NCBI GenBank assembly: GCA_051294375.1 | Contig: CM119267.1 | Location: 17,338,606 to 17,402,605, forward strand | DNA from: Paraspadella gotoi | Lineage: Eukaryota > Chaetognatha | Reading direction: 5' to 3' | DNA length: 64,000 bases | Shown here: one piece after another, positions 25,501 through 35,165 of the stretch | Layout of the letters: the number at the start of each line of letters is the position of its first letter | How positions within the stretch are numbered: position 1 is the first letter of the stretch | Notes under the pieces: generated by a model | What the model was told of the DNA's origin: nothing | What the model saw: the letters and a program-made list of their open reading frames with translations, nothing else | Database searches by the model: none | Position numbers and translations under genes: made by a program

Positions 25501-25704
25501 ATGCAAATCATCGACGAACGATGACGATCACGACGACGACGACGACGACGAGAGAGCTAAAACAACTTACCAAAATTCCGACCTCACCTCTTCGTATCTC
25601 TTGCGAGCCAAGAATTTGTTTCCCAATAAATTGATGATGTTGATCGTGTTCGAGTTGAAGTTCGAGCTGAAGTCCGACTTGTTGAACAACGAGAGGAATT
25701 CCAT
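13198..25704 (-). CDS. Class A peptide GPCR, FMRFamide-receptor-like
   Basis: Eleven exons: 25704-25588, 24754-24534, 24156-23932, 21733-21588, 21301-21192, 16140-16040, 15770-15692, about 14485-14269, 14075-13987, 13925-13817 and 13394-13198. Every junction but the start of exon 8 has consensus borders and matching phase; about 536 residues. The N-terminus MEFLSLFNKSDF has a glycosylation site. TM1-TM2 are in exon 2. Exon 3 holds TM3 with SADKYFGICHPY and TM4. KLPRFFE spans exons 3/4, TM5 is IIEFFIPFILL, TM6 has LIFQFPFYA, TM7 has SSSVNFFIY, and helix 8 SGFRNSCFEIL spans exons 8/9. PRFFE, the Gln before the TM6 Pro and NFFIY fit FMRFamide-receptor relatives. The usual DRY is DKY, and neither the start of TM3 nor ECL2 has a cysteine. 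The tail is acidic and Ser/Thr-rich. The ligand is unknown. Confidence 0.85.
15253..15307. repeat. (GAC)n repeat containing a 10-N assembly gap
   Basis: A GAC/CGA triplet array is interrupted by ten Ns at 15277-15286. The gap lies in intron 7 of the GPCR gene, so it does not affect the coding sequence; the true repeat length is unknown. Confidence 0.95.
15849..15937. repeat. (CT)n microsatellite
   Basis: A nearly pure CT run in the intron between GPCR exons 6 and 7. Confidence 0.95.
16441..16563. repeat. (ATT)n microsatellite
   Basis: About 40 ATT/TTA triplets with two small interruptions in GPCR intron 5. It is the only long ATT array in the window. Confidence 0.95.
17045..17270. repeat. 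Degenerate minisatellite, unit about 25-28 bp
   Basis: A repeated phrase close to CATTGATGCGATGATAGT recurs about eight times with substitutions and length changes (for example near 17172, 17202 and 17236). It lies in GPCR intron 5. Confidence 0.7.
17311..17395. repeat. (GA)n microsatellite
   Basis: A GA run with one GG interruption in GPCR intron 5. Confidence 0.95.
17410..18660. repeat. Cluster of duplicated modules, each ending in (GA)n
   Basis: The phrase ATGGCGATAATAAAAGTTTT occurs at about 17527, 17904, 17956 and 18623, each followed by an A/G-rich tract, usually a (GA)n run. A second phrase, CGCATTATTAGGT with small changes, occurs near 17418, 17695 and 17790, often followed by CTCTCGTTTATAT. 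The order of phrases suggests a compound unit of a few hundred bases copied several times with rearrangement. Confidence 0.7.
19059..19149. repeat. Imperfect hairpin / MITE-like inverted repeat
   Basis: TACTGCAATATGTAAATTAG at 19059 is mirrored by an imperfect reverse complement ending in CATATTGCAGTA at 19149. Arms are about 27 bases and the spacer about 36. The setting is very AT-rich. It could be a small MITE or chance; no target-site duplication was identified. Confidence 0.45.
19381..19723. repeat. Large interrupted (GAC)n array
   Basis: About 340 bases of GAC/CGA triplets with frequent 1-2 base interruptions that shift the triplet phase. It is the longest triplet array in the window. 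ORFs across it are repeat shadows. Confidence 0.95.
19939..19983. repeat. (CT)n microsatellite
   Basis: A short CT run with one AT interruption. Confidence 0.9.
20588..20661. repeat. (GTC)n microsatellite
   Basis: A GTC/TCG triplet run with a few substitutions. Confidence 0.9.
20976..21178. repeat. (ATTG)n / (ATGA)n tetranucleotide repeats
   Basis: GATT repeats pass into GAAT repeats at 21027-21065, and GATT units resume around 21150-21175. The block ends about 15 bases from the 3' end of GPCR exon 5 and lies in the following intron on the - strand. Confidence 0.9.
21303..21441. repeat. (GA)n microsatellite acting as a splice polypyrimidine tract
   Basis: On the transcribed - strand this is a (CT)n run ending in CTCTCAG at the acceptor of GPCR exon 5, so the microsatellite itself supplies the polypyrimidine tract. 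Confidence 0.85.
22066..22310 (+). mobile_element. tRNA-derived SINE
   Basis: The element reads TGGCTCATTGAGTAAAGC (A-box-like, near 22078) and then GGTTCAATCC (B box, near 22123). GGTACCGGGTT and AACCCGGTACC form a perfect 11-base stem around a 7-base loop at the B box. The tail becomes T/A-rich near 22300. It is GC-rich inside an AT-rich GPCR intron. Its sequence differs from the element near 8.0 kb, so two families may be present. Confidence 0.7.
22537..22595. repeat. (CT)n microsatellite
   Basis: A pure CT run in GPCR intron 3. Confidence 0.95.
22999..23193. repeat. Purine-rich (GAAA)n-like tract
   Basis: Nearly two hundred bases of almost pure purine with GAAAGAAA phrases, directly next to a GAC/GAT-rich degenerate repeat. 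Confidence 0.75.
23290..23820. repeat. Degenerate GAC/GAT minisatellite
   Basis: A loosely repeated unit close to GACAAAGAAGACGACGATGA runs up to about 110 bases from GPCR exon 3. The Asp/Lys-rich + strand ORFs and hydrophobic - strand ORFs across it follow from the repeat and are not called as genes. Confidence 0.75.
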
Positions 25705-26362
25705 CAGCGCCGGCGTTGGGGCGTTCAGGCGCCGCGGCGCCCGAAAATGGGGGAAAAAAGATCAGTTTCGTTCGGCTCTTTTTTTCGAACCGAATTCGTT
25801 GATGTATATTTATTTAATTATTTATTAATTATTATTGTTAATTATTTATTTAATTGTCGTATGGAGCGGATTTTTGCCGAGCGACGTATCACTGCTGTTT
25901 GAGAGATTGAGAGATTGAGAAATTGGTAATGCCTTTTTGTTAAGATACATAGTTTATTAATTAATTAATTAATTAGTTTATTATTTATTAATTTTAAAGC
26001 CATTTCTTTTTTTTTCAATTAAAATTTATTTTTAAAACTTTAAGACCAGAATAAAAATATCATTCGGTCTTTTAACTTCACAAATTGATGAGTCATATTA
26101 TATTAAAAAAAGGCATTCTTAATTCCTCAATCCTTATTCTTCAATGTTCAATTGTTCTTCTTCCAACCCGAATCGACCCGCGCCTTTCGATCCAACCGTC
26201 AAAAAAAACGCCGTCTGGGACGAATACGGCGCTGTTGTGATAACGACGCCGCATTTGAGGCGGCGCTCATTGACCGCTTTCATTGTCTAGTTAGAAATAT
26301 GTTAGGATGAATGTTATTTTGTTGTATCTCAGGAGATTATTTGACGGATGATTTTCTGATCT

Positions 26363-26409
<47 letters not shown>

Positions 26410-26411
26410 AA

Positions 26412-26458
<47 letters not shown>

Positions 26459-26880
26459 CGAAGAGAGAAGAGATGAGAGAGAGAATCGAAATAGATATTA
26501 CCGAATAAGGAACATTAAAAACAATGTTCAAAGAAACGACAAACGAGAAAAAAAAAAAAAACCGCGAGAAACTTCTGATATGTTTATTGTACGTACCATG
26601 TAAATGTAAATATAAATGTAAATGTAAGTATTTACAGGATGAGAAACATCACTGAAAAACAAAAATCACTTACGAAGAGAAAAGTGACAAGCGACGCCAC
26701 AAGACAAAAAAAAAAAAAAAAAAAAGAAAAAGAAAAAAGGAATTTTCTTTCGTCTTCAAGTTTCGTCTAGGAAGGATAAAGAAGCGATTTCCCCTCGGGG
26801 GTCAGACAGTCAACGGAGGTGGCGAAGAGGGGGGGAGAGAAAATAGGGGGGCGGGGAGGAGGTGGCGAAGGGCGGTTGTG
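25705..26880. other. Upstream flank of the GPCR gene, no gene seen
   Basis: This should hold the receptor's promoter or 5' UTR. It is AT-rich, with a TAATTAAT run near 25960 and a (GA)n block at 26367-26455. No core promoter element stands out. Confidence 0.5.
26367..26455. repeat. (GA)n microsatellite
   Basis: A GA run with AA and GG interruptions. Confidence 0.95.
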
Positions 26881-26925
26881 GAAGCGATCCGTCGCTGCGT
26901 TTCGCGGTACGAGGCCGGACTAGAA

Positions 26926-27337
26926 ATGGCGCGCTTTATTCTCGAGAAGAATATTTCGAGTTTGGCGGAAGATGTCAGGCGCAAAGAAGCTCGAGAAGGT
27001 AACGCGAACTGCGAAGGATTGATAAATATGACGAGTTGATTTTTTTAAAAAAAGTGTAAAATACATAAAAGTTCCACGTTTTGTAGAGTAATCTTCGGAG
27101 AAAGGTAGATTGTAAACTATATATTAACATATGTTTTTAAAACGAGGTTAATAATATAATAGAATTGGACGGAAAAATCCCCGGATATGAAAACGAAGGA
27201 AGGAAATATAAAGCGTCCATCTTCTTTCCGGGACATAATAGCCAGTTTTTTTCCCCCCCGTTCATAATCCCGAGGGATCACCATTTCGAATTCCAGAGTC
27301 GTTTTGAGTCAAGACTGAAAAAGGGCTTAGTCAATGA

Positions 27338-27394
<57 letters not shown>

Positions 27395-28691
27395 CGCCTA
27401 CTTTCACAGAAAAAAAGAAAAAATCCCGAGGAATTAAATTTCGTTAAATAAATTAAATGTTTCGCTAAATCAAATCGTTTTGCAGAGAGTAGTAATAATA
27501 TTAAAGTAGATTTTCCGAGAATTGATGATGCAATTCGCCTCGTCAGCCGATGTACGACATTTTAGTGATTGTACAATGTACAGGCAATCGGCTGAGCCAA
27601 GTGGATCCGAGCTCGATTAAAGGAAACCCATCGCCGACGAATTGGTAGTGGGAGTAAGGGGAGGGTAAGGGGTGAAAAGCTAAGCCCCTCTCTCATAAAA
27701 ATCGCGACGTCAGGTCAAAAAATAAAAAAAAAGTCTCGAGCGAGAGGGCGCTCGGGCGTCGGTGGTTCTCGGCGCCAGCTGCGTCCGAGTTTTTTGACGC
27801 CGAAACGAAAATGGCGGCGGCGGGCGAAGAAAGGGATTTGTATTCCCAACCGATTTTGAAGGATCACAATCGATTTCTCTTCAGCCGGAGTCGGGGTAGG
27901 GAAGAGGGGAGAGTGAGAAAAAATGGGGTAAGGAAGGGGTCGTGCGCACAAGGGTGAAGATATAAATCTTCCCAGAAAAACGAAAATGACGAAGATTTTT
28001 TTTCAACGACTCGTTCATTTGTTTCGAAAACGGGGAAAACAGTTGAGAACGCGGAATCCTTTTAGTATGAAGACCTTTGCTTAATCCACTCGACCACGTC
28101 GGCGATGGCGTCATATTTAAGTACTTTTTATTTCCGAGGAAAGCACCAGGGGGTCACGGGGTGGCTCATGGCTAGGCTTAGGGATCAACGATTGAATGGT
28201 TTTGGGAAGCGAAGTTCGACAAGGAAATGGAATCGACCAGTACAAACGCTCCTTTGGGAAACAATCGCGAGGAAAATGTCAATACAAGACCAGATCAGAC
28301 TATAATAAAAGACGATATCAGCTAACTTTAGTCGATGTTTGTCAGTATTTGATAATGATAGACAATAAGAGACGTTATTGGATTTGATAATAATAAACAC
28401 ATCGAAATGTAGACGCGCGATTTGTCTCAGATTTCGTCATCGAGCGTTAGTTTACGTCACGGATCGCGATTACTTCCAAGATTCGATACGAAAAAAAAAT
28501 AGGGACGGATTGGGCGAAAGAGGAGGAGGGGGAAGGAGATGGGGGGAGGAGGGGAAGAGGAGGGGAAGAGGAGGGGAAGAGGAGGGGAAGAGGAGGGGAT
28601 TAGGCCAAGTTTTCGCGCGATTACTCTCCGCGGGAGTAGATATATTCGGTCCCCGTCGCGTCGCCACCGAGCCGTTCGACCGCGAAATCGA
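26926..28691 (+). CDS. Weak candidate gene fragment, unknown function
   Basis: Three GC-richer islands can be joined in one frame. 26926-26998 starts MARFILEKNISSLAEDV and ends at a donor G before GTAACG. 27736-27895 includes ATG at 27811 (MAAAGEERDLYSQPILKDHN) and ends before GTAGGG. 28604-28691 reads QVFARLLSAGVDIFGPRR and ends before GTAAGG. Each boundary is phase 1 then phase 1, which is compatible. Against it: the acceptors at 27735 and 28603 lie in A-rich and purine-rich sequence with no polypyrimidine tract, no further exons were found, and the protein is not recognised. It may be the 5' end of a gene whose later exons I missed, or chance. Confidence 0.25.
27342..27393. repeat. (GTC)n microsatellite
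   Basis: A pure GTC/TCG run. Confidence 0.95.
28505..28600. repeat. (GAGGGGAAGAG)n purine minisatellite
   Basis: At least four near-perfect 12-base units of GGGGAAGAGGAG lie at 28545-28598 within a wholly purine tract. Confidence 0.85.
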
Positions 28692-30628
28692 GTAAGGACC
28701 GGAGGGGGAACGGTTTGACGGGGTTGAGGGTAAGGTGGAGACTGAGAGGGGGGGAAGGTGGGGTCGGGTAGGGAACGGAGAAGATGCTAAGAATGAAGGG
28801 GGGTGGTAAACATGTTGGCAGAAGTTTTTATTTGAGAAGAGATTAGAAATGAATATAAGGGTAGAAAGGAAAAAGCAAATATATTTTTTATTTATAAAAA
28901 AAGTATAATGGGTACAATGGGAATAGTGACGAAAAATAAAAGAGAAAAGGGAACCAAATACAAAATGGGAACAAAATATATAGGCGATAATGATAATCAA
29001 AAGGACAATAAAATATAAAAGCGACAATGATAATCATAATGACAATAATAAAATGACAATGACGCTATAAAAAAGAAAGACGAGATATCAGAAGGAAAAC
29101 TATCCTTGTTCGCGCGGGTTGAAAACGATCAAAAGTGCCAGATGTGGGGTCGTTTTATGTCCCGTTATGGACCCCGAATATAGATTTTGTCAGAGACTCA
29201 AAAAAGGATTAAGACTTTGATTCTCTTTTTTTTTATTAGTGTAATTATGATATGCTGGTGTATATTAAGCTCACTTATTAAGTCAAACGGTCAAGTCCGC
29301 CAGCTGCTGAATGTGAAAAGTTTTTGAAGAAGATTTATAACTTGGAAAATTCTGATTGACAGTTCATATTTTATATTTTTCAATTTACTTTGTTTAAAAT
29401 AACTCGAGTAAAATTGAATGTTATTCTCGCTCTTTAAGATCAATCCAAAAGTAAAGTATAAAAATGATATAAGGATGTTATATTTTCTGCGTTATGGGAA
29501 GAAGTGTCTTTTAAAAAAATAAATCATCGCTAAAAAAGCAGAATGAATAATAAAAAATCCATTAATTTCGTCTCCTCAGGTTTTCCTGCTCTGTCCTGGA
29601 ACGAAGTCTAATTCGACATTCAATTCTAACAAAAAAAAGAGATTACTGATTAGAAATAGACTGTGATGAATTGTCAATTTTTACTGAGAGTGCGGTGACA
29701 ACAACAACAACAACAACGACCGCGACAAAGAGACTGACCATAACCAAGTCAAAACCGGTCAGGTTACTGACCATAAACCGACCCCAAAAGAGATTAATTA
29801 TAGCTAAAACTAAAAGTAAAATATTCTTGGTTCATCTCAAATGTTGCATAATCTACTTTCAATGTGAAAGATTAATTTCCGTATATGATATTCCGATATT
29901 TTAATTTTTCATCTTCCCCTTACAACTACTACTACTACTAGGTTACATAGTGACTCTGTTTTACAAAATATATTTCTTTTTAACATTGTAACCGAGCAGC
30001 ATGCAGAACTGCAGTTATTGTAGTTGTCGTCGTCGTCGTCCGCTTAGTTCCGTTCCCCGCGCTGCATACGAACTGAGCCAAATAATTAAACGTTCGCGAC
30101 GTCAAGTTGTTGATCGAGAGTTACAAGGCCGTGATTCGGGGGTCATTTATTTAATTATCGTTTCGTCGCGCGGAGCAATCGTCAAGACCGTTTGACAAAG
30201 AAGCCAATCGGCCAAAGTGGAAAATAGAGAAAAACGAAAAAAGTGAAACAAAAGACAATCAACCGCGCGCAGTCGACGGTGGCGCAGCCTTTGAGAAATC
30301 CCTCGAGATGATAATCTTTCTTTCAAACAAAAAAAGAAGAAAGAAAAAAAAACGAAAGTCGAAAAAGAGAAAAAAAAATATAGTACATTGGCGAGCGTCG
30401 GGAGGAACTATGATAGAAATAAGTGGATGAAAAGGAAGAAAAAAAGGAAAAAAGGAAAAAGAAAACTACTAGGCTATGTAATAAGGATGCGTCCTTTTTT
30501 TTTACGCTTCCTTTTCTCTTTTTTATCTTCCTTTTTTTTGGCAAAGGGAAATAATCGCGCAACGCTTTTAGAGGCGAGAGGGAAATAATTTAGGATCCAA
30601 TTCGAGGGTGTAGAGAGGTAGAAACGAT

Positions 30629-30696
<68 letters not shown>

Positions 30697-31988
30697 GAGG
30701 AGAGGAAGAAAAAGAGAAAAAGGTCAGGGCGTCTCTCTCGCCATTCCCTAGAGAAGGAAATATGTAGCGAAAGGGCCAGTCGCTGCCAACTCGTGAGATT
30801 GAATGGAGGTTCGATGGCGCGAAAACCGAAACTCGATTCCATTCGATGGAAATCTAGACGAAACTGACGTCCGTTCGGCGTCGAACTGGGATGGATGGAT
30901 CGATGAATCGATGGATGGGTTTCGTTATTGCTGTCGACGCGAAAATAAGAACGGATCAAGAATTTATATACGAAGATAAAGATGCAGACTCTGAGTACGA
31001 GTCACCGTCTTTAACCAAGTTCTCCATCGATCATGATCATTATCATCATCGTCATCATCATGATCATCCTCGTCATCATCATCAATAAAGTGACAACGAC
31101 CTTCAGGGCCGTTGGGGGTCATTAATCATTGATTATTTACGATTCCAACGAAAATGACACAAACGACAATAACTACGACGACGACGAAGTCGACAATTTC
31201 ATCTGCCGGCCAAAAAGGGGAACCAATCATCGTTTCGAAAAACAATCGGAGCAAAGAATCGGTTTTGGCGCGAGTCTTTTGTTGTTTTTTTTCCGAAATC
31301 GTGGGCGAACAACGACGACTCATTAGCGGCGGAGGAAAAAAAAAAAAACACGATCGAAAACAAAAGGTCAATCGATTTTGGTTGACGTCGGGAAAGGAGA
31401 GAGTATTTTATATATAGAGACGAAGCGATTCGCGAATGGAAACTTTTTTTGTATTTAACCTATACTTTTTGTTTGACGCAATGATTTTATGTTTCGAGCC
31501 AAAAGGCGGTTATCCTCGCGGGGAGAGGAACTTTAGACTAGAGAGTAGAGACTAGAGACTAGAACTTTAGTTAGAGGGTTTCTGTTTCAAGTCTAAGGCT
31601 TCGTTCGTTTTCTCAATTAAAAAGTTTAAACAACCTGGAACGACGTAAATCAACAAGGAACAAGGTACGGCTATAAAAATGAAAAATGAAAAATAAAAAT
31701 GAACCATGTAAAAAGTAAGAATACTTAAATATGTAAGAATAGTTAAAATTTAATTCAAAATAGCATTGAATGATTATTGATTAAGATACTTGTCGAATTC
31801 TCCTTATTCATCAATACCAATAGCAATACCAATAGCCGTACCTCCGCCCCGTCCGGGGACGCCCGCTATTAACCCAACAATGCGGCGTCAAAACAATCAA
31901 TAGCAGGCCTAATCAACATCGTCCAACATGTTACAACCACCGGACAATGATGAGGACGATCAATAACACTCAGCCTTCTCCCCCAGAT
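28692..31988. other. Repeat-rich region without a recognised gene
   Basis: A/T-rich DNA with a (GA)n block at 30629-30695, short ATC/GTC runs near 31050 and many small ORFs. Short stretches look protein-like (for example FIYEDKDADSEYES near 30970), but none has a good acceptor and donor pair. Confidence 0.5.
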
Positions 31989-32248
31989 CAAAGTCTGGGG
32001 AGGGATGTGTGGCTACAACAACACGCGACTTATCAAATCAAGAATCTGGTCATGTCTCACTCGATCACCGACCGGTCATCTCGGTCGCCAATGGTCATAA
32101 GTGACTCTCTCCCGGCTGTCCTCAGCCGCTCCTTGTAAAGTTATTGTTTTCCGTTTTAGACTAAGCATTTTCACTTGTTGACTTTTGTAATTCACTGTTG
32201 GAGAATAAATCATTCTCGATCCGAACTCAGTCCCGTTTACTTGCCACA
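31989..32248 (+). mobile_element. LTR retrotransposon remnant: polypurine tract plus 3' LTR
   Basis: A polypurine tract (AAAGTCTGGGGAGGGA, ending 32005) is followed at once by TGTGTGGC, and the segment ends at 32248 in GCCACA. It thus has short inverted TGTG/CACA ends, the usual layout of a 3' LTR. AATAAA occurs inside at 32204-32209, as expected for LTR polyadenylation. No reverse transcriptase, integrase or matching 5' LTR is in the window, so it is a fragment. The family is not determined. Confidence 0.45.
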
Positions 32249-32352
32249 CGAGATATAATTTATAAAGAATCGTTTTATTTGGCAACGAGTCCGCAAGCAG
32301 TATCGTTAAGTCTTTCTGTCTCTTCCATATTTTGTTTACGTGAATGAACAAA

Positions 32353-32355
<3 letters not shown>

Positions 32356-32441
<86 letters not shown>
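32356..32441. repeat. (GAC)n microsatellite
   Basis: About 29 pure GAC triplets, one of the cleanest triplet arrays here. Confidence 0.97.
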
Positions 32442-32442
<1 letters not shown>

Positions 32443-33843
32443 CCTGACGCGAACGCCAACTTTAATGGCAAACTGATGACGTCAACGAAGGAAGATGGAT
32501 GATCATCGGTGAAAAGTCACAAGAAAATTAAGTCACAAACAAAAGGAAAACTGAAGTCAACAGGAAAATGAAACTTTCACGGGAATTAAAGAACTAGAAT
32601 TATGTTTAAAAAGCTTGAAAGCAATTTGTTGACAATCAAGAATAACGGGGGAAAAATGAGGAAAAAAATTCGAGCAATAGTGAGTGCGGTTTATATTGTC
32701 ATGGAAACTCGAAACTTCCCGCCGTTTTTATAAATCGAAGAAAAAATATCTAATAACGAAAAAAGAAATTTAAATTTCATTTTATACCGAAAATAAAAAA
32801 AACAAACTTTTTAATAAAGTGGGAGAAAGTAAAAAAAAAAGTTTGAAATTCAAGATCTGGCGTGAAAAAGGAAAATCTCGCAAAAACCTGGCGTAAAAAA
32901 AAGTCGATAAATTATTGAATTTAAACCCGTTTTACGTCAAATTACGTCAATTCAAACTGTTAATTAAGGATTAAAAAAAATAATGAGTCTGGAAACCTTG
33001 GTGAATTTAATTATTATATTGATGAAATCTTGTTGAGATTGAGGCAGTTATAAACAAACAAAAAGTTTGAATGTTTAACAAGGTTTCTAGAAATAAAACT
33101 AAAAAAAAGCGGGACTCGTGAGAAAATGAAAGGGAATGAGACTTTGTAAACTGGCGGGTGAGGTCAGTTCTCAGGTGAGGTCATCGAAAGTAAGGGGAAG
33201 GCAACGACATTTCAACACACATGGACCCTTTGACTTTCGGAATTCGTCACCCAGAAAGAAATATGAAAAATTAGGAAAAAAAAAATTAGTGAATTTTTTT
33301 TTTCGTTTCTCGTTAGTTTCTCGTTATATTTTTAAATTGTATATTATTTCCTTTCGATTTAAGTTTTTTCTCCTCCCATTACGTCGCTTATTTTTTTTTT
33401 TTCATCAAAACTAACGCAATTATCGTTTGATAGAAAAATGAAATTTTCTCCCCGCGTTTTCACTTTTTTTGTTGACAAAATTCACTTTTCTCCGTCGGGT
33501 TTAAGAAAAAAAAACGCAGCGGCGTGCGCAGCTGTCCTCGAGAAATTAATTCGTCAAATTCTAAATTGCGTAATTATTTTTTGGGGGGAGGGAAAAGTTT
33601 TTGTTTCCGTCGCGAAAGTCGATGATTCATAGGAAAAACCTTTAAAAAAAGTAAAAAAACAACAAAAAAAAACCTAATTTTTATTTGCGACTGTCGTTTG
33701 TATGTTTTGTTTTGTTATTCATATTACTGCGGAGATTTTATCGCCGTGTTTCCCCTTTGTTTTTCCTTCGATGCTCTTTTATTTGAGCGTAAAAAGCGTC
33801 ATTTAGTTTCTTTGGTCGACGGAAATCAACGTCGCGACTTCGC

Positions 33844-33844
<1 letters not shown>

Positions 33845-33884
<40 letters not shown>

Positions 33885-33929
33885 GGCGCTATGAAGTCGG
33901 AAAACGTAGGGAACGACCGCGCCATGAAA

Positions 33930-33960
<31 letters not shown>
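33845..33960. repeat. Two (GAC)n blocks
   Basis: GAC/CGA runs at about 33845-33884 and 33928-33960 are separated by about 45 bases of unique sequence. Confidence 0.9.
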
Positions 33961-33961
<1 letters not shown>

Positions 33962-34314
33962 CCAGTGCCAACGTTTCCGCAATTATTTTTTGCGAAATTG
34001 CGAAGATTTGCGACGTCGTTTTCGTCGTCGACGCTTCGTTGCGTTGGTTTTTCTTCACGTAGTTCATTACTTTATGATGTTTAGTCAATAGTCATCATTA
34101 CCACTCCCTGTCTCTCTCTTTGTCCGGTTGTTAGTCTGTCCAGTGATCCATCTGTCAATCAAGACGAGGGTGCATCTCCGTTCCTCTTCCTCCCTCGCCT
34201 CCCCTCTAACAAAGAATGCCCAGGAGTCTTTTTTTCCGTTAATCTTCTTTCGAATGTTCCAATCGCTTCTATTCAATTCAGGTCGTTAGTAGCGACGTTA
34301 CCGAAATCGAGTCG

Positions 34315-34315
34315 A

Positions 34316-34353
<38 letters not shown>

Positions 34354-34400
34354 GTCGTCGTCACGTCGTCGTCGTAGTCACGTCATCGACGTCCTCGTGT
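34315..34400. repeat. (GTC)n microsatellite with CACGTC interruptions
   Basis: GTC triplets broken several times by CACGTC. A looser GTC/ATC pattern continues to about 34510. Confidence 0.9.
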
Positions 34401-35100
34401 GCATCGTTTTCGTCGAGGTCTTTCTCCTTGTCGTCATCGTCGTCGTCTTCATCGTTGTCATCGTCGTCTTTCTTGTAATCGTCTTGGTCTTCGTCTTTGT
34501 CGTCGTCATCTTCATCAATTCCTTTATGTAATAAAGAATCGACTTAATAAGAAACGCAGAGTGTTATTCTTTAGTCACTTGCATTAACAATAACATAGAA
34601 TCATTGCTCAACATATACAAGCTTGATTGAGAACAATTGTAAAAACTTTCCCAATCAGAGTTATATCATCTCATCATCGTCGATCCTTCATCGATTCCCT
34701 CTTCCCATCGTCAACTCGATCGTCCCACGGGCAACTCCTTTTTTCCCCATCGTCTCTGCTCCTCCTTTTTATTTTGATCTTTTGACCTTGAAATGACCTT
34801 GAGTGTCCGTCCTTCGGTTTCGTCTTTCGCGCGACGATGACTGGTGATTTAGTAACATTTTTTAACGTGAGATGTTTGACAGTCGTAAGTACCGTATTTT
34901 ACAATTTTAATCACATCTGTTTTCATGTGATTTTGTGTTTTAATAAACACGTATTGTAAATATGACTCGAACGCAAGACGTCCCGGGCGAACATCGAGAC
35001 TACGAGTCGTCATGATTTTTGAGAAATTCGTTCCGCTCTTGTTGTTGTTGTCGTTGTGTCAGGGTAAAGTCGTCGATCATGGGCGTTATCGCTTCGGAGC

Positions 35101-35165
35101 GGCGTCGTCGTCTTCGTCGTCGTCTTCGTCGTCGTCTTCGTCGTCGTCTTCGTCGTCGTCGTCAT
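35101..35165. repeat. (GTCGTCTTC)n repeat
   Basis: GTC triplets with a regular TTC every few units. A similar block lies at 35660-35696. Confidence 0.9.

Noticed and set aside
27543-27596. Inverted repeat CAGCCGAT...ATCGGCTG
   Set aside because: The match is about 12 bases with an insertion. Short palindromes of this size are expected by chance in 64 kb.
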